Part shown: piece after piece, positions 9,973-22,220 of the stretch
Position numbering within the stretch: the stretch's first letter is position 1
Layout: each line of letters opens with the position of its first letter
NCBI GenBank assembly: GCA_036346405.1
Contig: CM070546.1
Location: 110,921,684 to 110,985,683 of the forward strand
DNA length: 64,000 bases
Source: Phyllostachys edulis
Lineage: Eukaryota; Streptophyta; Magnoliopsida; Poales; Poaceae
Direction: 5' to 3'
The notes under the pieces: generated by a model
Databases searched by the model: none
Seen by the model: only the letters and a program-made list of their open reading frames with translations
Told to the model about the DNA's origin: nothing
Made by a program: the position numbers and the translations under genes

Positions 9973-12900
9973 ATGGCTGGAGCCGCTTCTAAGTGGGCGG
10001 CATCAGAGATGGATTCAGCCAAGATAAAAGCTTTGGTCACCGCTGAGAAGATTCCGAAGAGGGAATTCGTGAAGTGGATTGAGGCTGCTGGGTAACATTG
10101 GCCGTCGGGGGAGATTGGTCAAATCCTCGTCTTTTAGGCGTACTGCGAGTGTGGCCTTCGACTACCCGCTGATCCCTTCCTTACACTTGTACTCAAGCAC
10201 TTTGGGGTGGAATTGATGAACCTTGTTTCCAATTCCATCATAATGTTAAGTGTGTTCGTGTACTTGTGCGAAGCTTACCTTAGGATCCTTCCAAACCTGG
10301 AGCTACTCTAATACAATTATGTAATGAGCAGACAGTCTGGAATTGCCGGGAGCTGCAGTCTGAAGCTCCACAATGGGAAGGCCAAGGAGTACATTCAGAT
10401 GTTCACCCGGCCGTCATGGCCGGGGTGGAAGAAGAAATGGTTCTACTGGGAGACGACCAGTGAAGACAACCTTTCCTTTGTCGGGAAGACTGCTGAGAAG
10501 ATTTTTTCCTGGGATTCGACTCCCAAGGATCTTGGCCAGATCACCCCCTACATTCAAGTCATCAAAGACTTGAAGGAAGAGGGGCTCACTGGATGGCACG
10601 TGGTGAAGGATTTCATCACGGGCCACATTAGCCCTTTGAAAAAAATGAGCACATCCCATATGGATGTACTCGGGGGCTAAGGATTCGACCAGAGATTACG
10701 AGAAATGTAAGTAATCTTTCAACTTAGCTTTATTTTGGTTAATCTCAAGCCTAACCACTGAATGTTTTATCTACTTGCGCAGATCTCTCACAAACGGAGA
10801 TTGACATCCAAGTCAAATTCGTTTGTGAAAAAGCTCTACCACCTGACGTGGTGGCTCATCGAATCCTTACGGTCGTATCCGCAAAGGAGAAGGAGGAACG
10901 CCTAAAGGTAACCAATGATTGATTCATTCTTTGGACCCTCGTAGTAGTAGGAAACGACCACTAAATAATGTTTCTATTTCTGACCTTTGCAGAAAGTAGG
11001 CATGAAAGATCACCAGGATGACCAAGAGGTTGGACTAATGATTATTAGCATGAAAGCGGAGCAAGTGAAAGCTCCTCCGACCAAAAAGCGTTGACTTGCA
11101 AAGGTCATTGACAAGCAAGAGGCGACCTCAAGTTTTGATCCAATCAGGCCTTTTACTCAATTTTTTATAGACATAGTTGCTACAGAGAAAGCAAAGACGA
11201 TCGAAGCCCGTAAGCACAAAGCCCCTAAGACCAAGGTACCATTCTACTATGATGACATGACTTTTTTAGTCTCAGCTTCTCATGACTTTGTTAAGCAACT
11301 AGAAAAGTTTTGTATCTTTTGTGAAGGATACCACTGCGTCGGTAGAGCTTATGGTCAAGGAAAGTACTGCTCCTAAGGTGGTGGAAACAGGCTTCTACCA
11401 TCAGGAGAGTTAGGAGGGCCAAGGAGCGGCAGTTCTCGCTCAACACCAATGACCAGATGTGGTCATGGTGGCCCCTATTCCTTAGCTCAAATTTTGACCA
11501 GATGTGGTCGAAGAGAAGAAGTCTAGGAAACGAAGGTATGTAAAAAGACAAAAGTATAAGAACATCATTTACCTTTTGCTTTCTAAAAGTTTGATATATT
11601 TTCCTTTATGTGATCTTAGCCCAACCCCTCTAGCCCTCAAGGATGCTTATATCAAGAAGCCCGCAGCCCTTTCTTCTACAGTCGAGGAAAAGACAGTGGG
11701 AGTTGCCACGACTACAGCCACTATCTCTATGGTGGAAGAAATCGTTGTTGCTCAAGTGACTACGACCACGGAGGCGGTCACGGGATCGACCGACGTTGCT
11801 CCGGTGGAGGCAGTCGTTCTTGCCAAAGCAACCATGACCACTGAAGTGGTTACAGAGGCAGAGGAAAAGACAGTGAATGATGCGGTGGAAGCATCTGGGC
11901 AAGGTGGCGGAACTTCCGATCATCGTGTCGGAAAGGAAGTCGTTGTGGACATTCCCTCAGGCTCCCAAAGAACTGCCGACGCTATCATCATCATCGAAGA
12001 AGAAGAAGAGTACCTTAACTTCTTCTCTGAGTTCTTTGGACCTGCTTCCATTGTGTGATCTTTCGCATTCAGGTCTCATAACCGAATTCCTCACCCTAAA
12101 GACATTCCTAACAGGGGGAATATTTTCGATGACAAGCATATCGAAAAGGTGTGGTGGAACCGAGTCGAGGAGATCGATGAATTGAAGGATCCCATAAGGG
12201 TATTCTTCATGTTTGCTCGAACGAGCATAAATGTAAGCATCTGATGCCAAACATTTATATATGTGGTTTGTTTCTTACTTTTAATTGTCTTTTTTTTATG
12301 CACAAAGTTTTGGAACAAATTATTACTGTTGGTGAATACAACCGACAACTTATACAACTACGACAACAAAAAGCAGAACTATGCGAGCAGGCAGAGAGAT
12401 GGTAAGCAACTACCATTTGTAATTATTTTTTACTCGACTACTTGTGATGTTCTCTTGTCTATCTTTAACCTTTGCAGGTTTAAGAGTGACGAAAAATCCC
12501 TGGCTAATGCACTCGACCACGAGAAAGTCGAGATGGAGATGCTAAGGGATCAAAATCTCGATCTAATGAAAAAACTTCTGGAGGCTAACTCTGCAGCTCT
12601 TAATATGCAGAGTGAGAAAAATAATAAGTTCTGAACTTAAGACTGCTTATGATAATGTTCTCCTGTTCTTTCTCTAACTTTTGTTTCTTTTTAGAAAAAA
12701 GAGAGGCCGAAATGGGTAGGCTCCAAACCGAGGTCAACGAAAAGGCCTTGGTTGTTCACGAACTATCCCGTTCCACCAAAGAAAAAGATCAGGTGATAAA
12801 GTCACGGGCAGAGCAATATGCGAAGAAGGATGCCTCCCATGACGACGAAATTAAACAACTTGATGCTCGACTGGCAGGTAAGTGACTTTTTACCCACGAC

Positions 12901-13398
12901 TAGTGTTTCTTACGAGTTGTTTAGGGATATGCTTCTGACTGGTTGTACTCTATTTTAGAGCAAGCAGTCAAAATCAAGCGACTCCATGAAGCTTCGACTC
13001 GTAGTCAGGAGGAGACGAAGTCGTTGAAGATCAACCTTTAAAACAACATCTCACTTCTAAACAATGTACTCGGTGGGTTTGGTGCTGAGGAAGTTACTCC
13101 TCTTGAAGACACCCTAGCTGCTCAATCGAGTATTGCTGGACAACAAGTCAGAGCCTTAAGGGAGATGATAACTACTCTGAAGGCCAACTAGGCTAACTCG
13201 ATAATAGAAGAGGTCGAAGGTGCAGTAGGTTATGCCTTGGCAAAACTTAAGGCACACGACCGTAATCTTGATATTCAACCAATCGAGGACGACTTCGACT
13301 ACTCCGAAGCAAAAGCAACTCGTCTGATCGAAGAGGTGAAGCCAGTCAGCCAGAAGATCATGGAGGAGATGCAAATTGGATCTCCTTCATCAGAGTAG
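9973..13398 (+). pseudogene. Antisense gene of a Tat element (Transposase_28 / 'putative gypsy type transposon' family), spliced, decayed
   Basis: Runs opposite to gag-pol, between INT and the 3' LTR of G1a. From the ATG at 9973 the product reads MAGAASKWAASEM, then REFVKWIEAAG, VFVYLCEAYLRILPNLELL and PGWKKKWFYWE. This order matches the plant domain annotated as 'putative gypsy type transposon' (PF04195). The second half (about 12480-13398) is lysine/glutamate-rich and coiled-coil-like, ending MEEMQIGSPSSE at a TAG. At least five short introns with GT...AG ends can be placed: 10707-10782, 10908-10992, 11536-11619, 12402-12477 and 12878-12958. Stops at about 10093 (TAA), 10135 (TAG) and 10309 (TAA) break the N-terminal domain. 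The function of these antisense genes is not established. Exon limits in 11000-11500 and 11900-12300 are unsure. Confidence 0.75.
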
Positions 13399-14404
13399 AT
13401 TGTAATAGGAAAACTTGTAAGGACAAGTCTTTTGGTTATGAATATATATACCTGCTTTTTCCTGCAAATTATATTGTCGAGTAGTTAGTAACTCATAAGA
13501 TAGTGAATAGAAAAAGGAAATTGAATTTAAGACTAAGAATTGAAGTCATATTAATGGCTTTATCCTATCCCCCAACTATTTGCTTAGTTTATATAGATAA
13601 ACTAAGTAAAGAGTGTATATAAGGGTATGCTTAAAAAGAAGTTTTTCCTACTTGTATTGTCGATTTTGATTGTCATGTTCTGGTCGTAAGAGTTTAGTAA
13701 CAGATAGACACTAGGAAATTCCTTCTAGTGGGCAGAACCATGTGTAGAGAGGAAAGACTTCGACTAGTGAAGCTACATTCTTCGACCATAGTAATCGAAA
13801 CAAGAGCATCAACACGAGTGGGATAAACTCTTCGAAGTACCTTAAAAGCTTATTCAACCATTTCCAGTAAACTCAATTTGTTTGACACTGATAGCAAGAG
13901 TTGGAAACAGTACGACGCTAGGAAGTTCCTTCTAGTAGGCAGGGCCACACGCAGAGAGGAAAGACTTCGACTTGTGTATTTCTTCGACCAGTTTAAACGC
14001 ATTTGAGGTTACTAAAAGGAGTTAAACAAACTATAAAAGTATACTCCACTTATAGAATTTTGCAAAAGTAATGAAGAAGATAAACTAAGGTTAAAAAGAG
14101 CTGGCTTGGAGAATGTTTCGACCAGTTTTGTTAAACCTAGTCTCTTCGTATTGGTAGCAAAAGTATAGGAAGTTCCTTCTAGTGGGCAGGACCACGATAA
14201 AGATGAAAGACTTCGACTAGGTGATGTTACCCTTCCTCGACCAGCGTAAAGAAAAACTGAGTGTATAAAAATGATCGAAAGACTAGCCAAGCACTACTCA
14301 AAAGTAAGACGATAAAGAGTGAAGAAACCTAAAACTTTATTGATATAATAAGGAGTTACACATAAAATTTGCATAACTGGTCGATGTTCCAAGAATTGGA
14401 GAGA
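13399..14404. repeat. Non-coding tail of G1a with three copies of a ~80 bp repeat
   Basis: No gene seen. A unit containing GGAAGTTCCTTCTAGTGGGC, then AGAGGAAAGACTTCGACT, then CTTCGACCA recurs at about 13711-13800, 13917-13995 and 14167-14250. One more copy is in G1b at about 30652-30727. Copies are spaced about 200-260 bp. Confidence 0.7.
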
Positions 14405-15530
14405 ACCCGACCGTCTTCTATTGCCAGTCGTACTGAACCTGGTCGCGTAACTTCGATCACTGTGTAAGGACCTTCCCACTTGGGGGAAAGCTTATTCCGA
14501 TTAAACTGGGATTAAATTTTCTTCAACGCCAAGTCACCTACAGCAAGGCTGCGAGGTTGGATCTTACGATTGTAGTATTTGCACAAGGCTTGTTGGTAGA
14601 CCGCTGAACGGATCAAGACTTGATTCCTCTTCTCTTCGAGCAGGTTGATCTCATCCATTCGAAGTTGTTCTTGGGTATAGTCGCTGAAGTTTTTGACCCT
14701 TGTCGACCAGATCTTTAGTTTTGGTGGAAGCATGGCTTCAACCCTAAAAACTAGGAAAAAAGGTGTTTCACCTTTAGCCCGACTTGCAGTCGTGTGAACT
14801 ACCCATAATACTGAGGGCAATTCTTGTACCTATGCCCCTGAGCGCTTGACAAGCTGGTCGAACACTCAGGTTTTTATTCCCTGTATTATTTGGCCATTCG
14901 CTCTTTCGACTGCCCCATTACTCTGTGGGTGGGCAACAGAAGCATAACATAACTTGGTACCCAACTCGTCACAAAATTCCTAAAATTTTACACTCGAAAA
15001 TTGCTTACATTATCTGTAATTATTTGACTAGGAACACCAAATCGAGTAATCACGCTTCTCATCATGAACCTTTTTGCAGCTTCCGTTGTTATCCCAGTCA
15101 TAGGTTGGGCTTCAATCTATTTTGTGAACGTATCAATAGCCATAAAAAGGAACTCAAAGCCCCCTGGTGCTTTTGGGAATGGCCCTAGGATATCAAGACC
15201 CTTGGTCGCAAAAGGCCATGAAAGAGGAATAGTTTGCAATGCCTGAGCAGGTTGGTGTATTTGTCTGCTATGAAACTGGCATTGTACACACTTTTGAACC
15301 AACTCTTTGACATCATGGAGGGCCGTTGACCAATAAAAACCTTGCCAGAAGGCTTTACCGACCAATGTTCTATAAGAAGCACGAGTTCCGCAGATGCCTC
15401 CGTATATGTCATGAAGGAGATTTAATCCTTTTTTCTGTGATATACTTTGCATGAGAACCCCTTGAGTACCTCTTTTATAGAGGACTGCTTCGACCAAAGT
15501 ATACATTTTAGCCTTCTGGGATAAACGATC
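14405..15530 (-). pseudogene. Integrase of G1a (broken)
   Basis: N-terminal zinc-binding part at 15290-15450: LLHDIYGGICG then CVQCQFHSRQIHQ. The core begins GLDILGPFP (first Asp). The second Asp is in IITDN at about 15015. After it, frameshifts garble the stretch up to about 14820. The C-terminal part is readable at 14512-14820 (LPSVLWVVHTT-like, TPFFLVFRVEAMLP, RSLAVGDLAL). The wording is that of Tat integrases. At least one frameshift and several stops make it nonfunctional. Confidence 0.85.
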
Positions 15531-16660
15531 TTACCTCGAGATCATCATCGGGTAGTGTACCCTTCTAAAGATACTCGTAGATGGAATTCATCTAGGTATC
15601 CTCGTACTCTAGAGAGTTTGTCTCAATAGGAGGTGTTTCTGGTGCTTCGACCAAAGACAGCTTCTGGAGCTGCTCCAAGAAGACTCCTTGTGGTACTTGA
15701 GATCGGGAAGAGGCTATTCAAGCAAACTTGTCAGCGAGAAAATTATCCTTTCGAGGGATATATTGCAACTCGAAACCGAAAAATTGCTTTTCAAGCCTTC
15801 GAACTTCCGATAAGTACTGAGACATGGTTGGATTAGAGCATTGGTACTCTTTTCCAACCTGATTCACGACCAGTTGAGAGTCTCCTCTCACGAGTACTCG
15901 TCGAATCCTGAGCGCTTTCGATGCTCGTATGCCACCAACAAACCTTCGTATTCTGTCACGTTGTTAGTGGCAGGAAAGTGTAATGGAATAGCATACTTTA
16001 AGGTATCTCTGGTAGGAAATTCCAGGACCACCTCAGCCCCCGAGCCACTCAACATAAGCGACCTGTCAAAGTATATCGTCCATTGGTCGTGGGTATCATA
16101 CTGGGGATCCTGAACAAGTTCAGGATTTGTCCATTCGGCGATAAAGTCTGCCAAGATCTGGGATTTAATGACCGTTCGGGACACAAAATGGAGGTCGAAC
16201 TCCCTAAGTTCTACTAACCATTTTGTCATGCGTCCCACTATTTCCTTGTTCTGGAGGACCACTCCTAAGGGAAACTCAGACGACACAATCATCTTATGTG
16301 CTTGAAAATAATTCCGCAGTTTCCTCAAAGACATGAGGAGGGTATATAGAAGTTTTTGAACCTGAGGGTATCGCTCCTTAGGCCCGTATAAAACTTCACT
16401 TACGTAGTAAACTGGTCATTGGACATTTTTATGTTCTGCGACTAGTACTGCGCTCACTGCTGTGGTGTGGCAACTAGATAAATTAAGAGTGTCTCTTCTG
16501 ATTTTAGAGAAACCAAAACAGGAGCACTCGTAAGATACCTATTGACATCCTCAAAGACTGTGTTTGCCTCTTTTGACCACTTGAAACCCTTATGTTTTCT
16601 TAGAAGTTTGATGAAAGGAAGGCTTTTTTTCTCCCAGTCGTGCGATGAAATGACTTAAAG
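15531..16660 (-). pseudogene. RNase H and second (archaeal-like) RNase H domain of G1a
   Basis: 16334-15888 reads LRNYFQAHKM, WLVELREFDLHFVSR and DFIAEWTNP (end of the retroviral-type RNase H and connection), then WTIYFDRSLMLSGSGAEVV and NNVTEYEGLLVAYE. The latter is the start of the second RNase H-like domain (RVT_3 type), in which the Asp-bearing YFDGS motif is here YFDRS. Further pieces of the second domain, around HFPATNN and 15840-15560, contain stops. Dual RNase H is known from the Tat lineage. Confidence 0.8.
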
Positions 16661-17690
16661 CCGCCATGCACCCTGTGAGTTTCTGGACTTCTTTCTTCGT
16701 GGTTAGAGGGCACATTATTTCAATGGCCTTTATCTTTTCAGGATTTGCTTCAATTCCTCGTGTAGAGACAAGGAATCAAAGCAATTTTTCTGAAGAGACT
16801 TCGAACACGCACTTTTCGGGATTGAGTTTCAAACGGTGTTTTCTGAGGTTGTAGAATGTTTCTTGCAAGTTGGAAATATGATTAAGTTGCTTGATGCTTT
16901 TTACGATAAGATCATCAACATAAGCTTCTAAATTTTGGCCTAGTTGAGGTGAAAAAGTCGTTTGCATCAAGCATTGAAAAGAAGCGCTAGTACTTTTTTA
17001 GACCAAATGGCATTTTGACATAGCAAAATATCCCAAATGGTGTAATAAATATGGTATTTTATTCATCATCTAAACACATACTAATATGATGATAACCAGA
17101 GTATGCATCTAGAAAACTTAATACTTCACAACCAGCAGTAGAATCAACCAACTAAACGATACGAGGTAAAGGAAAGTCATCTTTTGGACAAGCTTTATTG
17201 AGATTAGTAAAGTCTACACGCATACGCCACTTACCATTAGACTTTCTAACCATTACAGGGTTAGCCAACCACTCTGGGTGGTCGACTTCTCTTATAAAGC
17301 TTGCTCTAAATAACTTGTCCAATTCTGATTTGACGGCTTCTCGTCGATCAGGTGCAAATCTTTGTAATTTTTGTTTTACGAGTTTCTTGTTAGGACGTAG
17401 AGCTAGCCTGTACTTGATCACTTTCCTGAGGACTCCGAGCATGTCGGATGCTTGCCACACGAAGACATCTACGTTAGCTCAGACGAAAGTGACGAGGGTG
17501 TCTTCCTATTTGAGGTCGGAAGTAACCCCGATGCAAACAGTCTTCGAGGGCTCCTCTGAATTCAGAGGGACTTCCTTGACTTGATCGTTCAGCTTTAGCA
17601 CAGCTTTAGGCTTCGAATGCTTTGTCGAAGGCTGCCCCTTGCATACTTCTCGAGTCGGTATCTAGCCAACCATCTCGAGGGACTTGTGGT
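16661..17690 (-). pseudogene. Reverse transcriptase of G1a (broken)
   Basis: 17460-17152 gives the start: VKSELDKLFRASFIREVDHP, WLANPVMVRKSNGKWRMR and FTNLNKACPKDDFPLPRI, then a stop. The middle part at 17150-16990 has FLDAYSGYHHI and YVKMPFGL with stops between. 16970-16776 holds the catalytic box AYVDDLIVKS with both Asp residues, then LRKHRLKLNPEKCVF. Overall frame is lost at about 17150 and 17000. RT copies element RNA into cDNA. Confidence 0.85.
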
Positions 17691-18110
17691 CGCATGTAAG
17701 CGTCATATTTTTGTCACAGCGTACTGTGATCACTCCTTTGGGATCTGACATCTTAAGACATTAATATCCGTAGTGAGCAGCCATTAAGAATTGTGCCAAA
17801 GTTGGTCGTCCGAGTATGGCATTATACGCCGTATCGAAATCGACCACATCAAAGGAGATTTTCTTTGTCCTGAAATTGCTTGGAGAACCAAACGTGATAG
17901 GAAGAGAAACTTAGCCAATGGGTTTGGCTGAAGACCCTAGTATGATCCCATGGAATGAGTATCGTACATGTTTTATTTTGGTTCGAGGTACTTGCATCTC
18001 GTCTAGGGCACTCGTAAATAGAATATTTAATGAACTGCCACCATCAACTAACATGCGATTCACTTAACAGTTGTTGATGGTTGGCTCGACTATGATCAGA
18101 TATCGACCTG
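17691..18110 (-). pseudogene. Aspartic protease region of G1a (broken)
   Basis: The minus strand reads LVDGGSSLNILFTSALDEM, AILGRPTLAQFL and CLKMSDPKGVI, with stops in between (for example in the stretch before VSLPITFGS). Tat proteases carry D-G-G-S in place of the D-T-G of other elements. The matching frame is intact in G1b (33732-34775), which shows what was lost here. Confidence 0.75.
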
Positions 18111-18930
18111 GTGAGTGGAAGGGATCAGACAGTTCGCCTTCTCAAAAGAGATGGGAACTTCTGACCACTTCGGTGATTTAATGACAAGATGAGGGTCAAT
18201 AGAGTTTACCTCTTGTGCGATGGCTTTGAACTGTCTCTTTGACTCGTATGCCAAAGATCCCTCAAAGATGTGGTCGATGGTATGCTTCGAATCTTGGAAC
18301 AACAACTCCTCGTCATCGTCCGACTGCTTACGACCACTTGTTTGTCCTACCTCCACAAGTGTAGGAGTGGTACTTTTCCGGTGTAGTAGTCCTCGAGTTT
18401 TCTTTGAAAAACTTGGCAGTTGCGAAGGTCATGTCTTTCCTTTTTATGGAAAGGACACCACCTGGGCTTGTTGTTCTTCCGCTCGGGGCGCTTACCTTTG
18501 CCCCGTTTGGAGTACGTCTTGGAACTTCGTGGCTCCTTATTGCTTACGGCCAAGACTTCCCTAGAACCGTTGACTTGAGGCTTTTGACCCTTCGCCTTGT
18601 TCTTGGATTTCTTGACCTTCTTATCCTTCTTTTTGCTGCTTTCTCCTGCTTCTTGAGGATCCTTGTCATCCCGATTAATGGTTTTGTTCCACTCGTCTGC
18701 TTCGGCGGCAGTCGCATATCGATCGGCCATCTCGAAGAGCTCAGTGACAGTCGCCGGGGGATTCAAAGCGATATCCTTTGTAATTCTTCTACTATGGACT
18801 TCCTGCTTAAAGACCCTGATAATAGATGAGTCAGAAACCTCTGGAATCGAATTGCGAACCTGACTGAAACGCTTGATGAATTGGCGTAAAGTGTCGTGGT
18901 CATTTTGTCTCATCCTGTGCAGGTTGTCCT
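18096..18930 (-). pseudogene. gag, C-terminal half, of G1a
   Basis: 18913-18347: HDTLRQFIKRFSQVRNSIPE (retrotransposon gag fold), then a lysine-rich linker and WCPFHKKERHDLRNCQVF, a C-X2-H-X4-H-X4-C zinc-binding variant at about residues 150-167. 18356-18096 continues in another frame (VGQTSGRKQSDDDEELLF), so there is a frameshift near 18350. Gag forms the particle and binds RNA. Confidence 0.82.
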
Positions 18931-20378
18931 CCTTTCTAGGGTGATTGTAAGTGCCCTGGAAATTGGCCAGCAGAAGGTCGCAGAGGTGTTGTCACGAATA
19001 GATTGACTCGACTGGTTGGTTTAGCAACCACGATTGAGCGGACCCTTCGAGCACAGTTGGAAGGTAATTCACCATATCATGCTCTCCTCCTCCTACTGCT
19101 CGGACAACGGTCGTATAGATCTAAAGGAATTCGATGGAATTTTGTGACCCATCAAACTTCTCCATATTCCTTGATCGAAACCGCGGTGGCCAGCGAATAG
19201 CTCAAAGATCAGGCGAGAACGCCCGGCATCCGATAATGAAATCATATCGCCTTCTCTGTAAAAAAGAAGGGTTGATATCACCAAGTGATCATAGATGCTG
19301 ATACTCGGTCGTCGGTGGACCTGACCTATGATAGGTCTCAATCCTACTAGGGTAATACGCCTTGTATTCCATCTACCGTTACAGATTTTTGGGTCGTAGT
19401 GGTGAACGATCATATCCCCTGGGAGCTCGTCGATCATCAGATGTTCGAAGAACTCTTCTCCGACTGGAGTTAAGGTTAAGGGAATGTTGTAACCTGTTGT
19501 CGCGTCGATCTCCATGAGGCGAGTTGTTCGAACAACTGGTAGTCGATGGAGTCGTACCGCTACGACTTCCAGAATGATGTCGGGGAGGATGCTCAAGTCT
19601 TGCCATCGTGCTTTGGAGCCTTCGCGCGATCCCTTCGGCGAAGAGATCATACCCTAGCGCTCGTGTGAGTTCTTGAGTTGGGTTCTCGAGCAGATCATTT
19701 ATGTGCTGGAGTTCCCGAGCCTCCTCTGACAGATGTTGAACGTGCCCAGGTAAATTTCTCTAAGCCGTCATCCTTCTCCTTTGGGTTGTCTTAGGATTAT
19801 CTATATCTGATCCTTGAGTTTGCCTTAATGGAGTGTGAATATTTCGAGGATTTCTCCCACACTCATCAGAGTGCTGATCCCGTTCATTGGCGGAGGCATC
19901 CTCATCATCGCCACGAGGGGTCGTAGGCGCGTGGTCAAACTCGTAGGAATAGGGTACTCCCCCATATCCTCTGTGAGGGTAGCCGCAGAGTTACAACCAC
20001 TAGATGTTGATGGAGTCCCAAGATAATGGCTTCTAGGATTTGCCTCGCCAGGTCGGACTGCCTTAGGCGGACTCGAACATTCGGAGGGAGAACCCTTGTC
20101 ATATTGTGAGCCTGCCTGGTTGTGGTCCTAATTGCGGTCGGATAGACCCTTGCCCTCTGAGGAAACTAGCCCCTCAATTGGACGTACTGTTGTGGGGGAA
20201 AGGATTCCTCCTCAACTTCATCGGTGGCATGGTCTCCTGGATCTGGCGAATGATCTCTGGAGGCGGCATTACCATCAGATGAAATGATACTCGGCTCGTA
20301 GTTGAAGCCGGCATTCATGTCGATGTCTGCGTAGTTGGCCAAGTCGAACCAATTCTCCTCATTCCACTCTCCTTCCAT
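18931..20378 (-). pseudogene. gag, N-terminal half, of G1a
   Basis: Probable start at 20378: MEGEWNEENWFDLANYADID, an acidic N-terminus matching G1b at 41312. Then a disordered Ser/Asp/Arg-rich region, with readable pieces at 19650-19093 in two overlapping frames. Several frameshifts. No catalytic domain is expected here. Confidence 0.7.
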
Positions 20379-20425
20379 GGAAGCATCAAGAAAAAAGAGA
20401 ATTTATTGACAAGAAATCACCGGAG

Positions 20426-20449
20426 ATAACCCCATGGACGACGCCGGTT
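20426..20449 (-). other. Primer binding site region of G1a
   Basis: On the minus strand, right after LTR end TTGACA, comes ACCGGCGTCGTCCATGGGG. G1b has TTGGCGCTGTCTGTGGGG at the same place, and such GGCGC...GTGGGG sequences are the usual PBS of grass Tat-type elements. This copy has diverged. Confidence 0.6.
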
Positions 20450-21113
20450 GTCAATGATCTAGAACCGATCTTACGTATGATTGTTTGATTCAGAGGGTCT
20501 CCTAGATAAGAATCATGCAGAGAATGACACAAAGATTTTATACAAGTTCAGACCTTCTCTAGAAAGAATAACAACCTTACTCCTATGTAGATATATTGAG
20601 TATGTTGATTACAATTAAGAGAAAGACTAGGGCTTGTACTCCAGATTGCGCTTGTCTCTTTCTGCCTTCTGACTTCAACCTTATATAACATATGAAGAGG
20701 TGGCAGTTCCTCCAGATGAAGAGGTGTCCCAACGTTCCAATTGACGAACCACTTGATGGAAGTTGCCGCCAGGGACGTGACACCCCCACGTTGCTAGGCA
20801 GTTGTTGTCAGAGACATAGGTAATTCATGTTGTTACTCACAGAGAGTAACAACATATATTAAGTACCCCATGTGTTAAACATGACGCATAATACTCTCTA
20901 ACTGATTAGGCCAACAAGTCAGCAAGCCCTATCAATTACGGGGTTGTTAAAGCCAGGCTGGTCGAAACCAACCAAGTCGTAGAAGATCTTACGACTGCTC
21001 GATAGTTGTAGAAAGGCTTACAACTATACCATGATTGTAAGAAGACTCATGACCATGGGGTGCTTTATGACCAAGCAGCTTGACCTCTCCATTATAAATA
21101 TTAAGGGGTATAC
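20450..21113 (-). repeat. 5' LTR of G1a, main part
   Basis: Homologous to 8779-9440. Interrupted by element D at the target TATAC (21109-21113). The rest is 29452-29532. Confidence 0.88.
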
Positions 21114-22220
21114 TGATACGGGGTGGCCCGATCTTCTCGAGTAGAACCGTGGATAAATAGTGCTTGAAGACGAACAACACTCAGCTGTACACCACGCACC
21201 AGTGCACGGTTGCAGCTCTATGGATATTCGCCAACACGCACTAGGATGATCACCGCTAGACCACGAGCGGAGATCGCCAAGCCCTCAATTCCCAGCGGAA
21301 AAGCAAACTTGACCTTGATTTGTAGAACATACAACAGATCGCCTAATTCTCTATCAGAAATCCTCGCATGAACTCTGAAACGAAAGAACAAGCAAAATAG
21401 CGTTGTTTCAATTCTTTGATAAAAGTGGTCTCTCCGTATCACCATGTGCTAGACATCTTTAATGGACCAAGGTCCTTTTCTAATGGCTGATTGCATGGCG
21501 GCTGATTGCCTGGACCCAAATTAATTGGTTTCCAAAACCTTACCAAGTAATACTAAAAAAAATAGAAACATGCCTTAATGGTCAATACATCACGTAGGAA
21601 CTCCAATTCTTCCCCCACATGATTGGCTACGTGCATGGAGCAGACAATCTCCATAAATCATATACGTGCTTTCTTCATGCCTTATATGTATTGAAGCTTC
21701 CCTTTTGGCAAAACCTAACACAATGGATTCCATGTCACGTAGGATTGATTTCTCCCTGCCTTGTACACATCAACACATTCCTTTTGGGGATTTCAAAGCT
21801 GGCTTGAGCCACGCCAAAGGTGTGTCATCACCTTGAGCCAATAAATTTGGAAGATCCAAAGTCATAGCACCCCAGTTAGCAAGGTGAACTGGATGCATAG
21901 GACTCAGGGCAGCACCAAGCCTGTCTGCCGCACCTTTTTGTGCTTGTGCTTGAATCCCCAATAGGCAAAGTGGTGCCGATTCCTGTACCACTTGCGACAG
22001 CTCTACATCTCTATCCTCAAACTTGAGAACAAGTAAAGTACAAGCATTAGGTAGTATAAAATTCTTGTTAAAATTAATAACATGTTCATTAAGGAGCAAG
22101 TTCACCTGATCTTGTAGTTTCTTGGCACGTGCTCTTGTAATTGGTCCAGGCGGCAACTCGATGCGCATATCTTGAGCATTAAGTGGAGGAGAAGAAGGTG
22201 TCGTAGGGATGCCCTCGTCA
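21114..22220 (-). repeat. 3' LTR of D (left in window)
   Basis: On the plus strand from TGATACGGGGTGGCC to GCCCTCGTCA, 1107 bp. It contains an open frame for the integrase tail (22168-21770). Confidence 0.92.
21770..22168 (-). CDS. LTR-encoded C-terminal tail of the D polyprotein
   Basis: 132-residue open frame wholly inside the 3' LTR, reading IELPPGPITRARAKKLQDQV, LLLNEHVINFNKNFILPN and DVELSQVVQESAPL. The basic TRARAKKLQ segment is a known C-terminal feature of several grass gypsy polyproteins. In CRM elements the polyprotein is known to extend into the 3' LTR. Frame analysis shows that INT (22218-23636) ends only because of a one-base shift in a run of G at the PPT (22221-22226); otherwise it would run into this frame. 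The same frame in the other LTR (29430-29206) is shortened by a stop. Confidence 0.6.
   Translation of the reverse strand: MRIELPPGPITRARAKKLQDQVNLLLNEHVINFNKNFILPNACTLLVLKFEDRDVELSQVVQESAPLCLLGIQAQAQKGAADRLGAALSPMHPVHLANWGAMTLDLPNLLAQGDDTPLAWLKPALKSPKGMC

Noticed and set aside
11504..12058. Thr/Val/Glu-rich 184-codon frame as an independent gene
   Set aside because: It lies between placed introns of the antisense Tat gene and reads as its variable middle exon; part of that frame is intron.
9517..14404. Envelope-like gene between integrase and 3' LTR of G1a
   Set aside because: The long insert is explained by a plus-strand spliced gene with a PF04195-type start. On the minus strand I see no signal peptide, membrane segment or cleavage site.
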